DNA from: Actinomadura rudentiformis
GTDB lineage: Bacteria; Actinomycetota; Actinomycetes; Streptosporangiales; Streptosporangiaceae
NCBI RefSeq assembly: GCF_008923185.1
Contig: NZ_WBMT01000022.1
Coordinates: 124,001 to 188,000 of the forward strand
Reading direction: 5' to 3'
Length of the DNA stretch: 64,000 nt
Within the stretch, counting starts at the first letter, position 1; every line of letters begins with the position of its first letter. Shown here piece after piece: positions 1-8,144 of this stretch. Below the pieces are notes generated by a model. That model was not told the origin of the DNA. It saw only the letters and a program-made list of their open reading frames with translations, and made no database searches. The position numbers and the translations under genes are program-made.

Positions 1-510
1 CGGCTGTGCGGGGGAGGAGAGCGAGTAGCCGATCTCGCCCGCCGCGCCGTTGGCGCCGCGCAGCACGCGGCCGTCGACCACGATGCCCGCCCCGAGGCCG
101 GTGCCGACGTTGACGTACAGGCCGACGCCGACTCCCGCCAGGCGCCCCCAGCGGACCTCCGCGGCGGCCGCCGCGTTCACGTCGTTGTCCAGCAGCGCGG
201 GCATCTCGAGGCCCTCTTCGAGCAGGTGGGGGAGCGGTTGTTCCTCCCATCCCGGAACGTTGGGGGCCAGGACGACGCGTGCCCCCTGGACGACGCCGAA
301 GGTCGAGACGCCCACCGCGACCGGGTGCTCGCCGGTCTCCTCGATGAGCCGGCGGGCGGCGGTGAGGGTGCGTTCGATCGCGGCGCGGGCGCCGTCGCCG
401 GCACGGGTCTCCAGCGTGCGGCGGTGGAGCAGCCGCCCGCCGGCGGTCGCGGTGGCGAGCGCGATCTTGGTGCCGCCGAAGTCGATGCCGAGGACGGTCG
501 GCCCGCTCAC
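1..510 (-). CDS. ROK family sugar kinase, partial (C-terminus beyond window)
   Basis: 170 residues are visible from a GTG at 510; the gene runs off the left edge. The N-terminus has the ROK phosphate-binding motif (GIDFGGTK). Further on come LDNDVNAAAAAE and a GTGLGAGIVVDG loop followed by the NGAAGEIGY segment typical of glucokinase-like ROK proteins. It probably phosphorylates the sugar imported by the ABC transporter encoded just upstream. The start overlaps the permease stop by four bases (GTGA), so it is the last visible gene of that operon. No N-terminal helix-turn-helix is present, which argues for a kinase rather than a repressor. Substrate unknown. Confidence 0.85.
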   Translation of the reverse strand, partial: MSGPTVLGIDFGGTKIALATATAGGRLLHRRTLETRAGDGARAAIERTLTAARRLIEETGEHPVAVGVSTFGVVQGARVVLAPNVPGWEEQPLPHLLEEGLEMPALLDNDVNAAAAAEVRWGRLAGVGVGLYVNVGTGLGAGIVVDGRVLRGANGAAGEIGYSLSSPAQP

Positions 511-1706
511 CGCCCGCCGCCCGGACGGGCACGTCGGGCGGTCGAGTCGATGGCCACCGCGAGCGCGAGGACGGCCGCGGTCACCATGAACCGGACCGAC
601 GAGTCCACGTTCAGCAGCAACATGCCGTTGGTGACCGACTGGAGCACCAGGATGCCGAGCAGCGCGGCGTAGGGCCGGCCGCGCCCGCCGAACAGGCTCG
701 TTCCGCCGATCACCGCCGCCGCGATCGCGATGAGCAGAATGTCGCTGCCGCCGGAGCTCTGGTTGACCGCGGATAGCCGGCTGGCCGCGAGGATCCCGCC
801 CGCCCCGGCGAGCGTGGCCGCCGCGACGAAGGCCAGGATCCGGATCCGGGTCACGCTGATCCCGGCGCGGCGCGCCGCCTCGGCGTTGCCGCCGACCGCG
901 TAGATCCAGCGTCCTGGCAGGGTGTGCCGCAGGGCGAGATCCAGGAGCACGACGAGCGCACCGAAGATCACCAGGGTGAGCGGCACGCCGCGGTCGCCGT
1001 TCAGCACCGCCACGACGGCGGCCAGCACCGCCGCGAGCAGGGCGGCCCGGACGACCAGACGTGCGATCGGGCGTACGGGAAGGTCTGCTCGCGTTCTGGC
1101 TCTCCGGTCCAGCAGCGACGAGCCCAGGGCGGTGGCTGTCACGGCGACGACGGCGAGCCAGCTGAGCCACGGCGGCAGCCAGGTGTCGCTGACCTTGGCC
1201 ACGGAGCCGTCGAACGGCAGGTTGATCGTGCCCTCGTCGCCCAGGAGGTAGAGCAGCAGCCCCTGCCAGCCGATCAGCCCCGCGAGCGTGACCACGAACG
1301 ACGGCATGCCGAGCAGCGTGAACATCAGGCCGTGCAGCAGGCCCACGAGTGCGGCGGCACCCAGCGCGAGGAGCACCGCCAGGCCCGCGGGCAATCCCTG
1401 CTTCACGTACAGCAGGGTCATCACCACCCCGCACAGCCCGCTCACCGAGCCGACCGACAGGTCGATCTCCCCGAGCAGGAGGACGATGACGACGCCGAGG
1501 GCGATGGTGCCCGTCGCGGCCATCTGCAGTGCGAGGTTGGTGAGGTTCTCAGCCGACAGGAAATGGTCGTTGAGCGAGCCGAACACCACCGCGATGACGG
1601 CGAGACCCGCCACCACCGGCAGCGCGCCCGGCTCCCCGCCGCGCAGGCGGCCGGCGAGCTCGGCCGGCCGCGGCGCGGGGATCCGCCGCGAGGTCTCGGT
1701 GGTCAC
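507..1706 (-). CDS. Sugar ABC transporter permease (RbsC/XylH type)
   Basis: 399-residue integral membrane protein with about ten hydrophobic segments. It has the GEIDLSVGS motif near residue 80 and the GGTSLFGGRG segment near residue 340, both characteristic of the ribose/xylose branch of ABC permeases. It would form the membrane channel working with the adjacent ATPase and binding protein. The GTG start overlaps the ATPase stop by four bases. Family is certain; the sugar transported cannot be told from sequence. Confidence 0.9.
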   Translation of the reverse strand: MTTETSRRIPAPRPAELAGRLRGGEPGALPVVAGLAVIAVVFGSLNDHFLSAENLTNLALQMAATGTIALGVVIVLLLGEIDLSVGSVSGLCGVVMTLLYVKQGLPAGLAVLLALGAAALVGLLHGLMFTLLGMPSFVVTLAGLIGWQGLLLYLLGDEGTINLPFDGSVAKVSDTWLPPWLSWLAVVAVTATALGSSLLDRRARTRADLPVRPIARLVVRAALLAAVLAAVVAVLNGDRGVPLTLVIFGALVVLLDLALRHTLPGRWIYAVGGNAEAARRAGISVTRIRILAFVAAATLAGAGGILAASRLSAVNQSSGGSDILLIAIAAAVIGGTSLFGGRGRPYAALLGILVLQSVTNGMLLLNVDSSVRFMVTAAVLALAVAIDSTARRARPGGGR

Positions 1707-2479
1707 GCCGCCGCCTCCGCTCCGGTGATGGCCGCCACGATGGCCTCCTGGCTGGTGTCGGCCGTACGGAAGTCCCCGGCGTCGCGGCCGAGCCGGAGGA
1801 CGACGACCCGGTCGCTCACCGCCCGGACGTCCGCGAGGTTGTGGGAGATGACCAGCACAGCGAGTCCCCGGTCGCGGAGGCGCCGGACGAGGTCGAGCAC
1901 CTGGGCGGTCTGCTCCACGCCCAGCGCCGCCGTGGGCTCGTCCAGCAACACCACCCGTGGTTCGCCGAGGAGGGCGCGGCTGATCGCCACCGACTGCCGC
2001 TGGCCGCCGGAGAGCGCGGCGACGGGTGCCCGGATGTCGCGGATCCGCACGTCGAGGGAGGCGAGCAGGTCGCGGGTGGCACGTTCCATCCTCAGCTGCC
2101 GCAACAACGACCAGCGGTGGGTCTCGGCGCCCAGGAAGAGGTTGGCGACCACGTCGAGGTTCTCGCAGAGGGCCAGGTCCTGGTAGACGGTGGAGATCCC
2201 CAGGGCCTGCGCGTCGTGCGGCCGCCCGATGCGGACCGGCCGTCCACCGAAGAAGATCTCGCCCGAGTCGGGTGTGATCGCCCCGGAGATCACCTTCACC
2301 AGTGTCGACTTGCCGGCACCGTTGTCGCCCACCAGCGCGACCACCTCGCCGGCGACCAGGCGCAGGTTCACCCCGTCGAGTGCCCGCACCGCCCCGTACC
2401 GCTTGGTGATGTCGCGGGCCGAGAGCACCACCTCACCCTGTACGCCGTCTGCGGGCGCCGCCGGAATCCCGGCCTTCAC
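1703..2479 (-). CDS. Sugar ABC transporter ATP-binding protein
   Basis: 258 residues forming a single nucleotide-binding domain. Walker A is GDNGAGKST (about residue 52), the signature is LSGGQRQSV (about 156), and Walker B is VVLLDEPTAAL followed by the H-loop (VLVISHN). Many RbsA/XylG proteins are tandem two-domain ATPases; this is the one-domain FrcA-like form and would act as a homodimer. The GTG start overlaps the binding-protein stop by four bases. It powers uptake through the neighbouring permease. Confidence 0.9.
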   Translation of the reverse strand: MKAGIPAAPADGVQGEVVLSARDITKRYGAVRALDGVNLRLVAGEVVALVGDNGAGKSTLVKVISGAITPDSGEIFFGGRPVRIGRPHDAQALGISTVYQDLALCENLDVVANLFLGAETHRWSLLRQLRMERATRDLLASLDVRIRDIRAPVAALSGGQRQSVAISRALLGEPRVVLLDEPTAALGVEQTAQVLDLVRRLRDRGLAVLVISHNLADVRAVSDRVVVLRLGRDAGDFRTADTSQEAIVAAITGAEAAA

Positions 2480-3564
2480 TGGAGCCCCGCGGTCTTGCAG
2501 GCGGCGGCGACCTGGCCGGCGCAGATCTTCGCGGCCGGGTAGAAGCCGTCCTTGATGATGGTGTCCTTGATCTTGTCCTTCGTCACGGCGGTCGGTGCCA
2601 GCAGGAAGGCCGGGATGTCGGCGGTGCCGTTGTTCACCTTCTGCGGAGCGGCGGGCTTCTCACCGCGTGCGAGCGCCACGGCCAGGTCGGCCGATCGTTC
2701 CGCCTGTGCGCGGATGTTGAGGTAGACGGTCATGTTCTGCTCGCCGGTGAGAATGCGCTGCACGGCCGCGAGCTCGGCGTCCTGCCCTGTGATCGGCGGG
2801 AGGGACTTGTAGCCGGCTCGCTTCATCGCCGCGATGGCGCCGCCCGCCATGCCGTCGTTGGCCGAGAGCACGCCGACGATGGTGTCGCGGCCGAGCGCGG
2901 TGATGGCCTGCTCCATCTGCTGCTGCGCCTTGTCGGGGCTCCAGTCCGGGGTGTCGAACTCCCGCCCGATCTGCACCTTGCCGTCCAGGACCTGGTGCGC
3001 GCCCTTCTTGTAGTCGGCCGAGCTCGGATCGGTGGGCGCCCCGTTCAGCATGACGATCTTGCCCTTGCCCAGCGTGCCGCGCGCGGTCAGCGCGTCCAGC
3101 AGCGCCTGGCCCTGCATCTGGCCGACACGCACGTTGTCGAACGAGACGAAGTAGGAGTACTCGACATTGGTGATGAGCCGGTCGTACGCGATGACCGGGA
3201 TCCGGCGCTGCCGTGCCTGGTTGACCAGCGGCGCGGCCGCCTTGGCGTCGACCGCGTCCAGCACGATGACGTCGGCGCCCTGCGTGATGGCCCCCTCGAC
3301 CTGTGACTGCTGCTTCGTCGCGTCCTGGTCGGCGTTGCCATAGATGATCTTGCAGTCGGCACAGAGCTGCTTCACGCGGCCCTCGAACAGCGGCCGGTCG
3401 AACGCCTCGTACCGCGTCGTCTTGGACTCCGGCAGGAACAGCGCGATGGTCGCCGCCCCGCCCTTCCCGCCGCCCGTGCCGCCTCCGTCGTCCTTGCCGT
3501 CAGAGCCGCAACCGGCCACCACCAGCGCCGCGGCCACCGGGATCACGCACCACGCTCGACGCAT
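2476..3564 (-). CDS. Sugar ABC transporter substrate-binding lipoprotein
   Basis: About 362 residues. A short basic/hydrophobic signal ends in a lipobox (VVAGC), so the mature protein is lipid-anchored outside the membrane. The body is a periplasmic-binding-protein type 1 domain (ATIALFLPESKTTRYE onwards) as in xylose/ribose binders. The ATG at 3564 is chosen because GGAAGGTGGGG lies just before it; the ATG seven codons upstream precedes that Shine-Dalgarno and is unlikely. It is the first gene of the transporter operon and lies next to a ROK-type dyad. Confidence 0.9.
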   Translation of the reverse strand: MRRAWCVIPVAAALVVAGCGSDGKDDGGGTGGGKGGAATIALFLPESKTTRYEAFDRPLFEGRVKQLCADCKIIYGNADQDATKQQSQVEGAITQGADVIVLDAVDAKAAAPLVNQARQRRIPVIAYDRLITNVEYSYFVSFDNVRVGQMQGQALLDALTARGTLGKGKIVMLNGAPTDPSSADYKKGAHQVLDGKVQIGREFDTPDWSPDKAQQQMEQAITALGRDTIVGVLSANDGMAGGAIAAMKRAGYKSLPPITGQDAELAAVQRILTGEQNMTVYLNIRAQAERSADLAVALARGEKPAAPQKVNNGTADIPAFLLAPTAVTKDKIKDTIIKDGFYPAAKICAGQVAAACKTAGLQ

Positions 3565-3604
3565 CGATCCCCACCTTCCTTCCATCTCGCGAGGTAAGGT
3601 GAAA

Positions 3605-3623
3605 GTAAGGGAGGCTTCCTAAC
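3605..3623. promoter_or_regulatory. Candidate ROK repressor operator
   Basis: A 19-bp imperfect palindrome, GTAAGGGAGGCTTCCTAAC, with 15 of 19 positions symmetric, sits in the divergent region between the binding-protein gene and the ROK regulator. Its GTTAGGAA half-site resembles operators of actinobacterial ROK repressors. The location suits control of both directions. Function is inferred from symmetry and position. Confidence 0.5.
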
Positions 3624-3721
3624 AAAACAAGCCCCAAAAGGCTCAGAAGAGCCAAAATCGCCATGTCGTGGTATGCCACTGTCGGGACCTCAAACAGGGG
3701 GATCACAACAGGGGGAGAGGC

Positions 3722-4951
3722 GTGACGATCGGGAACGGGCCCGGCAACGGCAAGCCCACCGCGAGCACCACCAGCGTGCTGCGGGTGATGAACGAGCGCG
3801 CCGTCTACGAACGGATCCGCAGCGAAGGCCCGATCTCCAGGCCCGAGGTGGCCCGGCAGACCGGGCTCTCCAAACCCACGGTCTCGCTGGCGCTGGCGGA
3901 CCTCGAACGGACCGGCCTGGTACGGACCGTGGGCCACCGGACCGGCAACGCGGGCCGCGCGGCGAAGTTGTACGAGATCGATCCCGGCGCGGGCCGGGTC
4001 ATCGGCATCGACGTCGGCCGGGAATGGGTGCGCGCCGCGCTGTCCGGCCTGGACGGCGAGCCGGTCGTACGGCGCGACGTCCGCTCCCAGGCGCGCAACG
4101 CCGACACGCTGATCGAGCAGCTGGCCGGCCTGGTGGCCGAGCTCTCCGCCGAGGCGGGGATCGCGCCCGGCGACGTCACCTACATCGTGCTCGGCACCCC
4201 CGGCGTGCACGACGTCGAGAACGAGCGGCTCCGGCTGGCGCCCAACCTGCCCGGCTGGGACCGGCCCGGCGCGACAGGACGGCTGGCCGAGCGGCTGCCC
4301 GCCCCGTTCCTCATCGAGAACGACATAGCGCTCGCCGCCCTTGGAGAGCAGGCCCACGGCCTCGGCGCGGGCATCTCCGACTTCGCGTTCCTGTCGATCG
4401 GCACCGGCATCGGGATGGGCATCGTCCTGGAGGGCAAGCTGTTCCGCGGGTCCCAGGGCGCCGCGGGCGAGGTGGCGTTCCTGCCGCTCGGCGAGACCGA
4501 CCCCCTCACTCGCACACCGGGCGCGCGGCGGCACGGCATGCTCGAGAGCGTGCTGTCGGCCGCCGGACTCGTCGCCACCGCGCGCAGGCTCGGCATGCCC
4601 GGGCGGCCGACGGTCAAGAAGGTGTACGACGCGGCGCGGGCGGGCGACCCGATCGCGCTGGAGGCGGTGCGGTACGAGGCGGGCAACATCGCCCGCGCGC
4701 TGGCCAGCGTCGTCGCGCTGCTCGACCCCGAGCTGGTGATCATCGGCGGCGGGCTCGGCCAGCACGGGGTGGACGTGCTCCTGGACGCCGTCCGCGAGCG
4801 GCTGACCGACATGACCCCGCTCGACCCGCCGCCGATCGAGCCGTCGGCACTGGCCGAGGAGGCCACCGTGCTCGGCGCCCTGGCCACCGGGCTGTCCACC
4901 GCCATCGACATCGTCTTCAACCGCGCCGTCGCCGAACCGGCGGTCGGCTGA
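3722..4951 (+). CDS. ROK family transcriptional regulator
   Basis: About 409 residues. An N-terminal winged helix-turn-helix (ERIRSEGPISRPEVARQ, then LSKPTVSLALADLE, roughly residues 25-75) precedes a ROK domain that starts at GIDVGREW and carries the IGTGIGMGIV and GAAGEVAF motifs. GTG at 3722 is preferred for the GGGGGAGAGG just upstream; an ATG at 3668 is possible. It diverges from the sugar transporter operon and most likely represses it until a sugar or sugar phosphate binds. Its last base overlaps the next gene by one base. Confidence 0.88.
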   Translation: MTIGNGPGNGKPTASTTSVLRVMNERAVYERIRSEGPISRPEVARQTGLSKPTVSLALADLERTGLVRTVGHRTGNAGRAAKLYEIDPGAGRVIGIDVGREWVRAALSGLDGEPVVRRDVRSQARNADTLIEQLAGLVAELSAEAGIAPGDVTYIVLGTPGVHDVENERLRLAPNLPGWDRPGATGRLAERLPAPFLIENDIALAALGEQAHGLGAGISDFAFLSIGTGIGMGIVLEGKLFRGSQGAAGEVAFLPLGETDPLTRTPGARRHGMLESVLSAAGLVATARRLGMPGRPTVKKVYDAARAGDPIALEAVRYEAGNIARALASVVALLDPELVIIGGGLGQHGVDVLLDAVRERLTDMTPLDPPPIEPSALAEEATVLGALATGLSTAIDIVFNRAVAEPAVG

Positions 4952-5652
4952 TGACGGACACGCCGATGCCGGATCCGGCGCTGACGGACGTGATCGCGGC
5001 GCTCGGCGCGGCAGCGGAGCTGGGCCCGTACTTCGAGATCGTCACCGACCCGGCCGAGGAGGCCGACCCGACCTGGCGCCCGCTGCCCGAGAAGGACCCG
5101 GAACGGCTGCTCGGGCTCATCGACGCGTACGCCCAGCGGCTCGGCACCGACGAGCGCCGCGTGGCGGCCTCGATCCTGTTCCAGGGCCTGGCGTCCCGTC
5201 TCTGGTCGCCCACCGCGGCCGCCGCGGCGCTCGGCGCCGTGCCCGACCTGTCGAGCCTCCACTGGCGCTGGGCGCCGGGGGCCCCGATCGCGCTCTGGCT
5301 CGCCGAACCCTCGGGGTGGCTCCGCTCGGCGGACCGCCTCTACGAGACGGTCGTGACCGGCCAGCTCCAGCCGCTGCGAGAGACGATGCTCCAGGTCGTA
5401 CGTCTGGCCGACGGCCTTCTCTGGGGCAACGCGGCGTCGGCCCTGGCCGGAACGCTCCGTGCTGGAACGCTCCGGCCGGACCTGGCCGCGCCGCTGAACA
5501 CCCTTGTCCGGGATCTGTTCTCCCGTGACCCGCTCACCGGCACGGGCTCGTTCGAACAGGGCCGGGGCTTCGTGCGGCGCAGTTGCTGCCTCTACTACCG
5601 TGTCCCGCCCGGCGGCGAGATGTGCGGTGACTGCGTGCTCCTGACTCGCTGA
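4951..5652 (+). CDS. FhuF-like (2Fe-2S) ferric-siderophore reductase family protein
   Basis: 233 residues, starting at an ATG that shares one base with the preceding TGA. The C-terminus carries the FhuF-type cysteine cluster (RRSCCLYYRVPPGGEMCGDC), which binds a [2Fe-2S] centre in that family, and the rest matches the IucA/IucC-associated reductase fold. FhuF proteins release iron from imported siderophores in the cytoplasm. Translational coupling to a sugar-type regulator is odd and may only reflect compaction. The last 58 bases overlap the convergent cbtA gene. Confidence 0.75.
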   Translation: MTDTPMPDPALTDVIAALGAAAELGPYFEIVTDPAEEADPTWRPLPEKDPERLLGLIDAYAQRLGTDERRVAASILFQGLASRLWSPTAAAAALGAVPDLSSLHWRWAPGAPIALWLAEPSGWLRSADRLYETVVTGQLQPLRETMLQVVRLADGLLWGNAASALAGTLRAGTLRPDLAAPLNTLVRDLFSRDPLTGTGSFEQGRGFVRRSCCLYYRVPPGGEMCGDCVLLTR

Positions 5653-6377
5653 AAGGCGCGCTCGGTGAGGGCCCCGAAGAGCAGCCCCAACGTCGCCCAC
5701 AGCACCACCTGGATCCCCAGCGAGGCGATCCGGAAGTCCCACAGCACGGTGGCCGGGAAACCTTCCGCGACCGCGTCCGGCTTGGGCGTGAGCCGGTAGA
5801 CGATCCCGACCACGACGGCGAAGCCCACGGTGGCGGCGATCGTCGCGTTCCACGTCCCGAACCTCGGCAGCAGCCGGCGCTGGACGATCACCGCGGCGGT
5901 GGTGGCCAGCACGCCGAGCGCCACCATGCCGAAGTAGAGCGCCGTCCGGCCGCCGATCGTGTCCGGATTGCCGACCGCCGGGGGCGTGGGCGGGTACTTC
6001 AGGAACGGCACGACCACGACCGCCACGAAGCCGCCGAGGGCGACCAGCCCCGCCGTCGCCCGGGCGCCGAGCGTGCCGATCCTGCCGTACGCGAACGCGA
6101 ACGCGATGGCGAAGAGCCCGCCGACCGCCACGCCGTAGACCACCATCGCCGTGATCAGGCCGGTGGTCTTCTGGACGGTGCGGCTGACCACCTCGGACTC
6201 GGCCGCCCCGCCGCCACCATGGTGGTGCGTTTGAGCTTGTGAAGCAGCCGCCTGCGCCTCCTCGAAGGCGATGGCATGCCCCACCTGCGGTTCACCGTAG
6301 ATCCACGCGATCACGAGCGCGAGCGCCGCCGCGGCGAGCCCGGCGAGCATGCCGCGGATGAGAAGCGAACGCATCAT
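5595..6377 (-). CDS. cbtA: CbtA family cobalt transporter subunit
   Basis: 260 residues with about six transmembrane helices. A histidine-rich loop (THHHGGGG near residue 50) is a likely metal-binding element. Sequence matches the CbtA family of putative cobalt importers found under B12 control. The start shares one base with the cbtB stop, so the two are co-translated. The last 58 bases, encoding a hydrophilic tail, lie antisense to the fhuF-like gene. Cobalt specificity is inferred from the family and from the cobalamin riboswitch upstream. Confidence 0.85.
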   Translation of the reverse strand: MMRSLLIRGMLAGLAAAALALVIAWIYGEPQVGHAIAFEEAQAAASQAQTHHHGGGGAAESEVVSRTVQKTTGLITAMVVYGVAVGGLFAIAFAFAYGRIGTLGARATAGLVALGGFVAVVVVPFLKYPPTPPAVGNPDTIGGRTALYFGMVALGVLATTAAVIVQRRLLPRFGTWNATIAATVGFAVVVGIVYRLTPKPDAVAEGFPATVLWDFRIASLGIQVVLWATLGLLFGALTERAFQRVRSTQSPHISPPGGTR

Positions 6378-6601
6378 CAGTGGCAGGGGAACCCGAGGAG
6401 GTGCCGGCCGTCGTGCGTGAACTCATGCACCCAGGTGCCGCTGAACACCGAGGTGGCGCCCTGTTCGGCGCCGATGAAGTAGAGGAGCACGAGGCCCAGC
6501 ACCGCGGCGAAGACCGCCCACGGCAGGATCTCGCGGACGGGGACGCGCAGCGGAACGGTCGGCTGCTGAACCTGCGTCGAGGGCACGGCTGGCTGGGCCA
6601 T
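6377..6601 (-). CDS. cbtB: CbtB family cobalt transporter subunit
   Basis: 74 residues: a cytoplasmic leader, one transmembrane helix (AVFAAVLGLVLLYFIG) and a conserved histidine-containing tail (HEFTHDGRHLLGFPCH) that defines CbtB. Start ATG 6601 follows a GAGGAG Shine-Dalgarno, which can be sequestered in a hairpin next to the riboswitch. It is the first gene of the cbtBA operon. The tail histidines and cysteine probably contact the metal. Confidence 0.88.
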   Translation of the reverse strand: MAQPAVPSTQVQQPTVPLRVPVREILPWAVFAAVLGLVLLYFIGAEQGATSVFSGTWVHEFTHDGRHLLGFPCH

Positions 6602-6608
6602 AGGGGGT

Positions 6609-6765
6609 CTCCTCACGGGGTGCACTCGCCCCGGTGACGGGAGGACGGCAGGTCAGTTCCTGACTTCCGGGGCCCTGGCGGACCGGCCGGACACAGTGGC
6701 GGGACCGTCCTGGAATCGCACCAGGTTCCTGCGCACTGCCGCCTCGTGTGAATTTGTCCTGTTGA
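6609..6765 (-). promoter_or_regulatory. Cobalamin (B12) riboswitch with Shine-Dalgarno-sequestering hairpin
   Basis: Read on the minus strand, 6694-6729 holds the cobalamin-riboswitch core, with GGTGCGATTCC and ending in the B12 box GCCACTG. The downstream GTCAGGAACTGACCTGCCG at 6646-6664 is the usual conserved P3/J-region partner. Positions 6609-6643 fold as CTCC/TCAC/GGGG against CCCC/GTGA/GGAG with two small bulges, burying the cbtB Shine-Dalgarno. This predicts translational repression of cobalt uptake when B12 is plentiful. The class is secure; the 5' limit is approximate. Confidence 0.9.
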
Positions 6766-6856
6766 GCGTCCACTCGGCATGGGTGCCGCGTCAAGTGGGC
6801 GGATGGTGACAAGTCCGGATGGTGGCGAGCCCGGACCGGGGAACGGGGCGAGATGG

Positions 6857-6877
6857 CGGTCTCGGATGGTGAGACCG
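6857..6877. promoter_or_regulatory. Candidate NdgR operator upstream of leuB
   Basis: Perfect 7-bp inverted arms CGGTCTC and GAGACCG flank a 7-bp spacer, giving TCTC-N7-GAGA. The same core and spacing recur at 9414-9432 (before the cimA leader) and in the ndgR-leuC region near 49,390. It lies 38-58 bp upstream of the leuB start. Confidence 0.6.
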
Positions 6878-6902
6878 ATGCTCACGAGCTGAGACGTTGC
6901 GG

Positions 6903-6908
6903 TAGAGT
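6903..6908 (+). promoter_or_regulatory. Putative -10 box of leuB (leaderless start)
   Basis: TAGAGT lies six bases before the leuB ATG, so transcription would begin at or next to the start codon. No Shine-Dalgarno is visible, which fits a leaderless mRNA. No good -35 box is seen. Confidence 0.4.
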
Positions 6909-6914
6909 GCGCCC

Positions 6915-7970
6915 ATGTCTTCCCGCAACATTCGTCTGGCCGTCATCCCGGGTGACGGGATCGGTCCCGAGGTCGTCGACGAGGGGCTGAAGGTCCTCGA
7001 GGCCGCCACGCCCGCTTCCGGCCTGACCTTCGAGCAGACCCCGTACGACCTGGGTGCCGCGTTCTGGCACCGGACCGGCGAGGTGCTGCCCGACTCGGTG
7101 CTCGACGAACTGCGGGGCCAGGACGCCATCCTGCTCGGCGCCATCGGCGACCCGAGCGTGCCCAGCGGCACGCTGGAGCGCGGGCTGCTGCTGCGGATGC
7201 GCTTCGAGCTCGACCAGTACGTCAACCTGCGGCCCGTCAAGCTGCTGCCGGGTGCCTCCACCCCGCTGGCCGGCGTCCAGCCCGAGGACATCGACATGGT
7301 CGTCGTCCGAGAGGGCACCGAGGGCCCCTACGCGGGCGTCGGCGGCGTGCTCCGCAAGGGCACCCCGCACGAGATCGCCACGCAGGAGAGCGTCAACACC
7401 GCCCTCGGCGTCGAGCGGATCATCCGCTACGCGTTCGAGCAGGCCGCCGCGCGCCCGCGCAGGAAGCTGACGCTCGTCCACAAGGACAACGTGCTGACCT
7501 TCGCCGCCGGGCTCTACCAGCGCTACCTCAAGGCGCTCTCCGCCGAGTTCCCGCAGGTCGAGGTCGACTACAGCCACGTCGACGCGGCCACCATGTTCTT
7601 CGTCAACCAGCCGCAGCGCTACGACGTGATCGTCACCGACAACCTGTTCGGCGACATCATCACCGACCTCGGCGCCGCCGTCGCGGGCGGCATCGGGCTG
7701 GCCGCCTCCGGCAACATCAACCCGACCGGCGCCGCGCCGTCGATGTTCGAGCCGGTGCACGGCAGCGCTCCCGACATCGCCGGTCAGGGCAAGGCCGATC
7801 CGACCGCTACGATCCTGTCCGTCGTCATGCTGCTCGACCACCTCGGCGCCCCCGAGGCCGCGCGGCGCGTCGAGCAGGCCGTCGCCGACGATCTGCTGGA
7901 GCGCCCAGGGCTGGGCGCCCGGTCCACGTCGCAGATCGGCGACGCGATCGCGAAGCGAGTATCCGGCTAG
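6915..7970 (+). CDS. leuB: 3-isopropylmalate dehydrogenase
   Basis: 351 residues of the isocitrate/isopropylmalate dehydrogenase fold. It oxidatively decarboxylates 3-isopropylmalate in leucine synthesis using NAD+. The start (LAVIPGDGIGPEVV), the substrate arginines in LERGLLLRMRFELD, the metal-binding TDNLFGDIITDLGA and the cofactor-site EPVHGSAPDIAGQG are all present. It stands apart from leuCD (49-51 kb) but shares the presumed NdgR operator. A clear terminator follows, so it is probably monocistronic. Confidence 0.95.
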   Translation: MSSRNIRLAVIPGDGIGPEVVDEGLKVLEAATPASGLTFEQTPYDLGAAFWHRTGEVLPDSVLDELRGQDAILLGAIGDPSVPSGTLERGLLLRMRFELDQYVNLRPVKLLPGASTPLAGVQPEDIDMVVVREGTEGPYAGVGGVLRKGTPHEIATQESVNTALGVERIIRYAFEQAAARPRRKLTLVHKDNVLTFAAGLYQRYLKALSAEFPQVEVDYSHVDAATMFFVNQPQRYDVIVTDNLFGDIITDLGAAVAGGIGLAASGNINPTGAAPSMFEPVHGSAPDIAGQGKADPTATILSVVMLLDHLGAPEAARRVEQAVADDLLERPGLGARSTSQIGDAIAKRVSG

Positions 7971-8000
7971 GGGCGCGCCTCTCTGGTCGACAGAGCGAAC

Positions 8001-8033
8001 TCCGGGCGTGCCTCGCGGGCGCGCCCGGATTTT
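8001..8033 (+). terminator. Intrinsic terminator after leuB
   Basis: TCCGGGCGTGCC and GGCGCGCCCGGA form a 12-bp stem (one G-U) with a TCGCG-type loop, followed by TTTT. It separates leuB from ilvE. Confidence 0.75.
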
Positions 8034-8144
8034 CGTGCGCGCACCGTGATCGAGGAGTGGGGCTGGACGAAGTACGACAATAGGGATTAAGGAATGCCGG
8101 GCGGCAAGGGAGCCGCGGTGGCGATCCGCGAGAGGACCGAGACG

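Noticed and set aside
507..4765. Long open frames antisense to the sugar transporter and ROK genes (for example 924-2186 plus and 3500-4765 minus)
   Set aside because: Composition is Arg/Ala/Gly/Pro-rich with no domain; such frames are the usual by-product of third-position GC in high-GC genes on the other strand.
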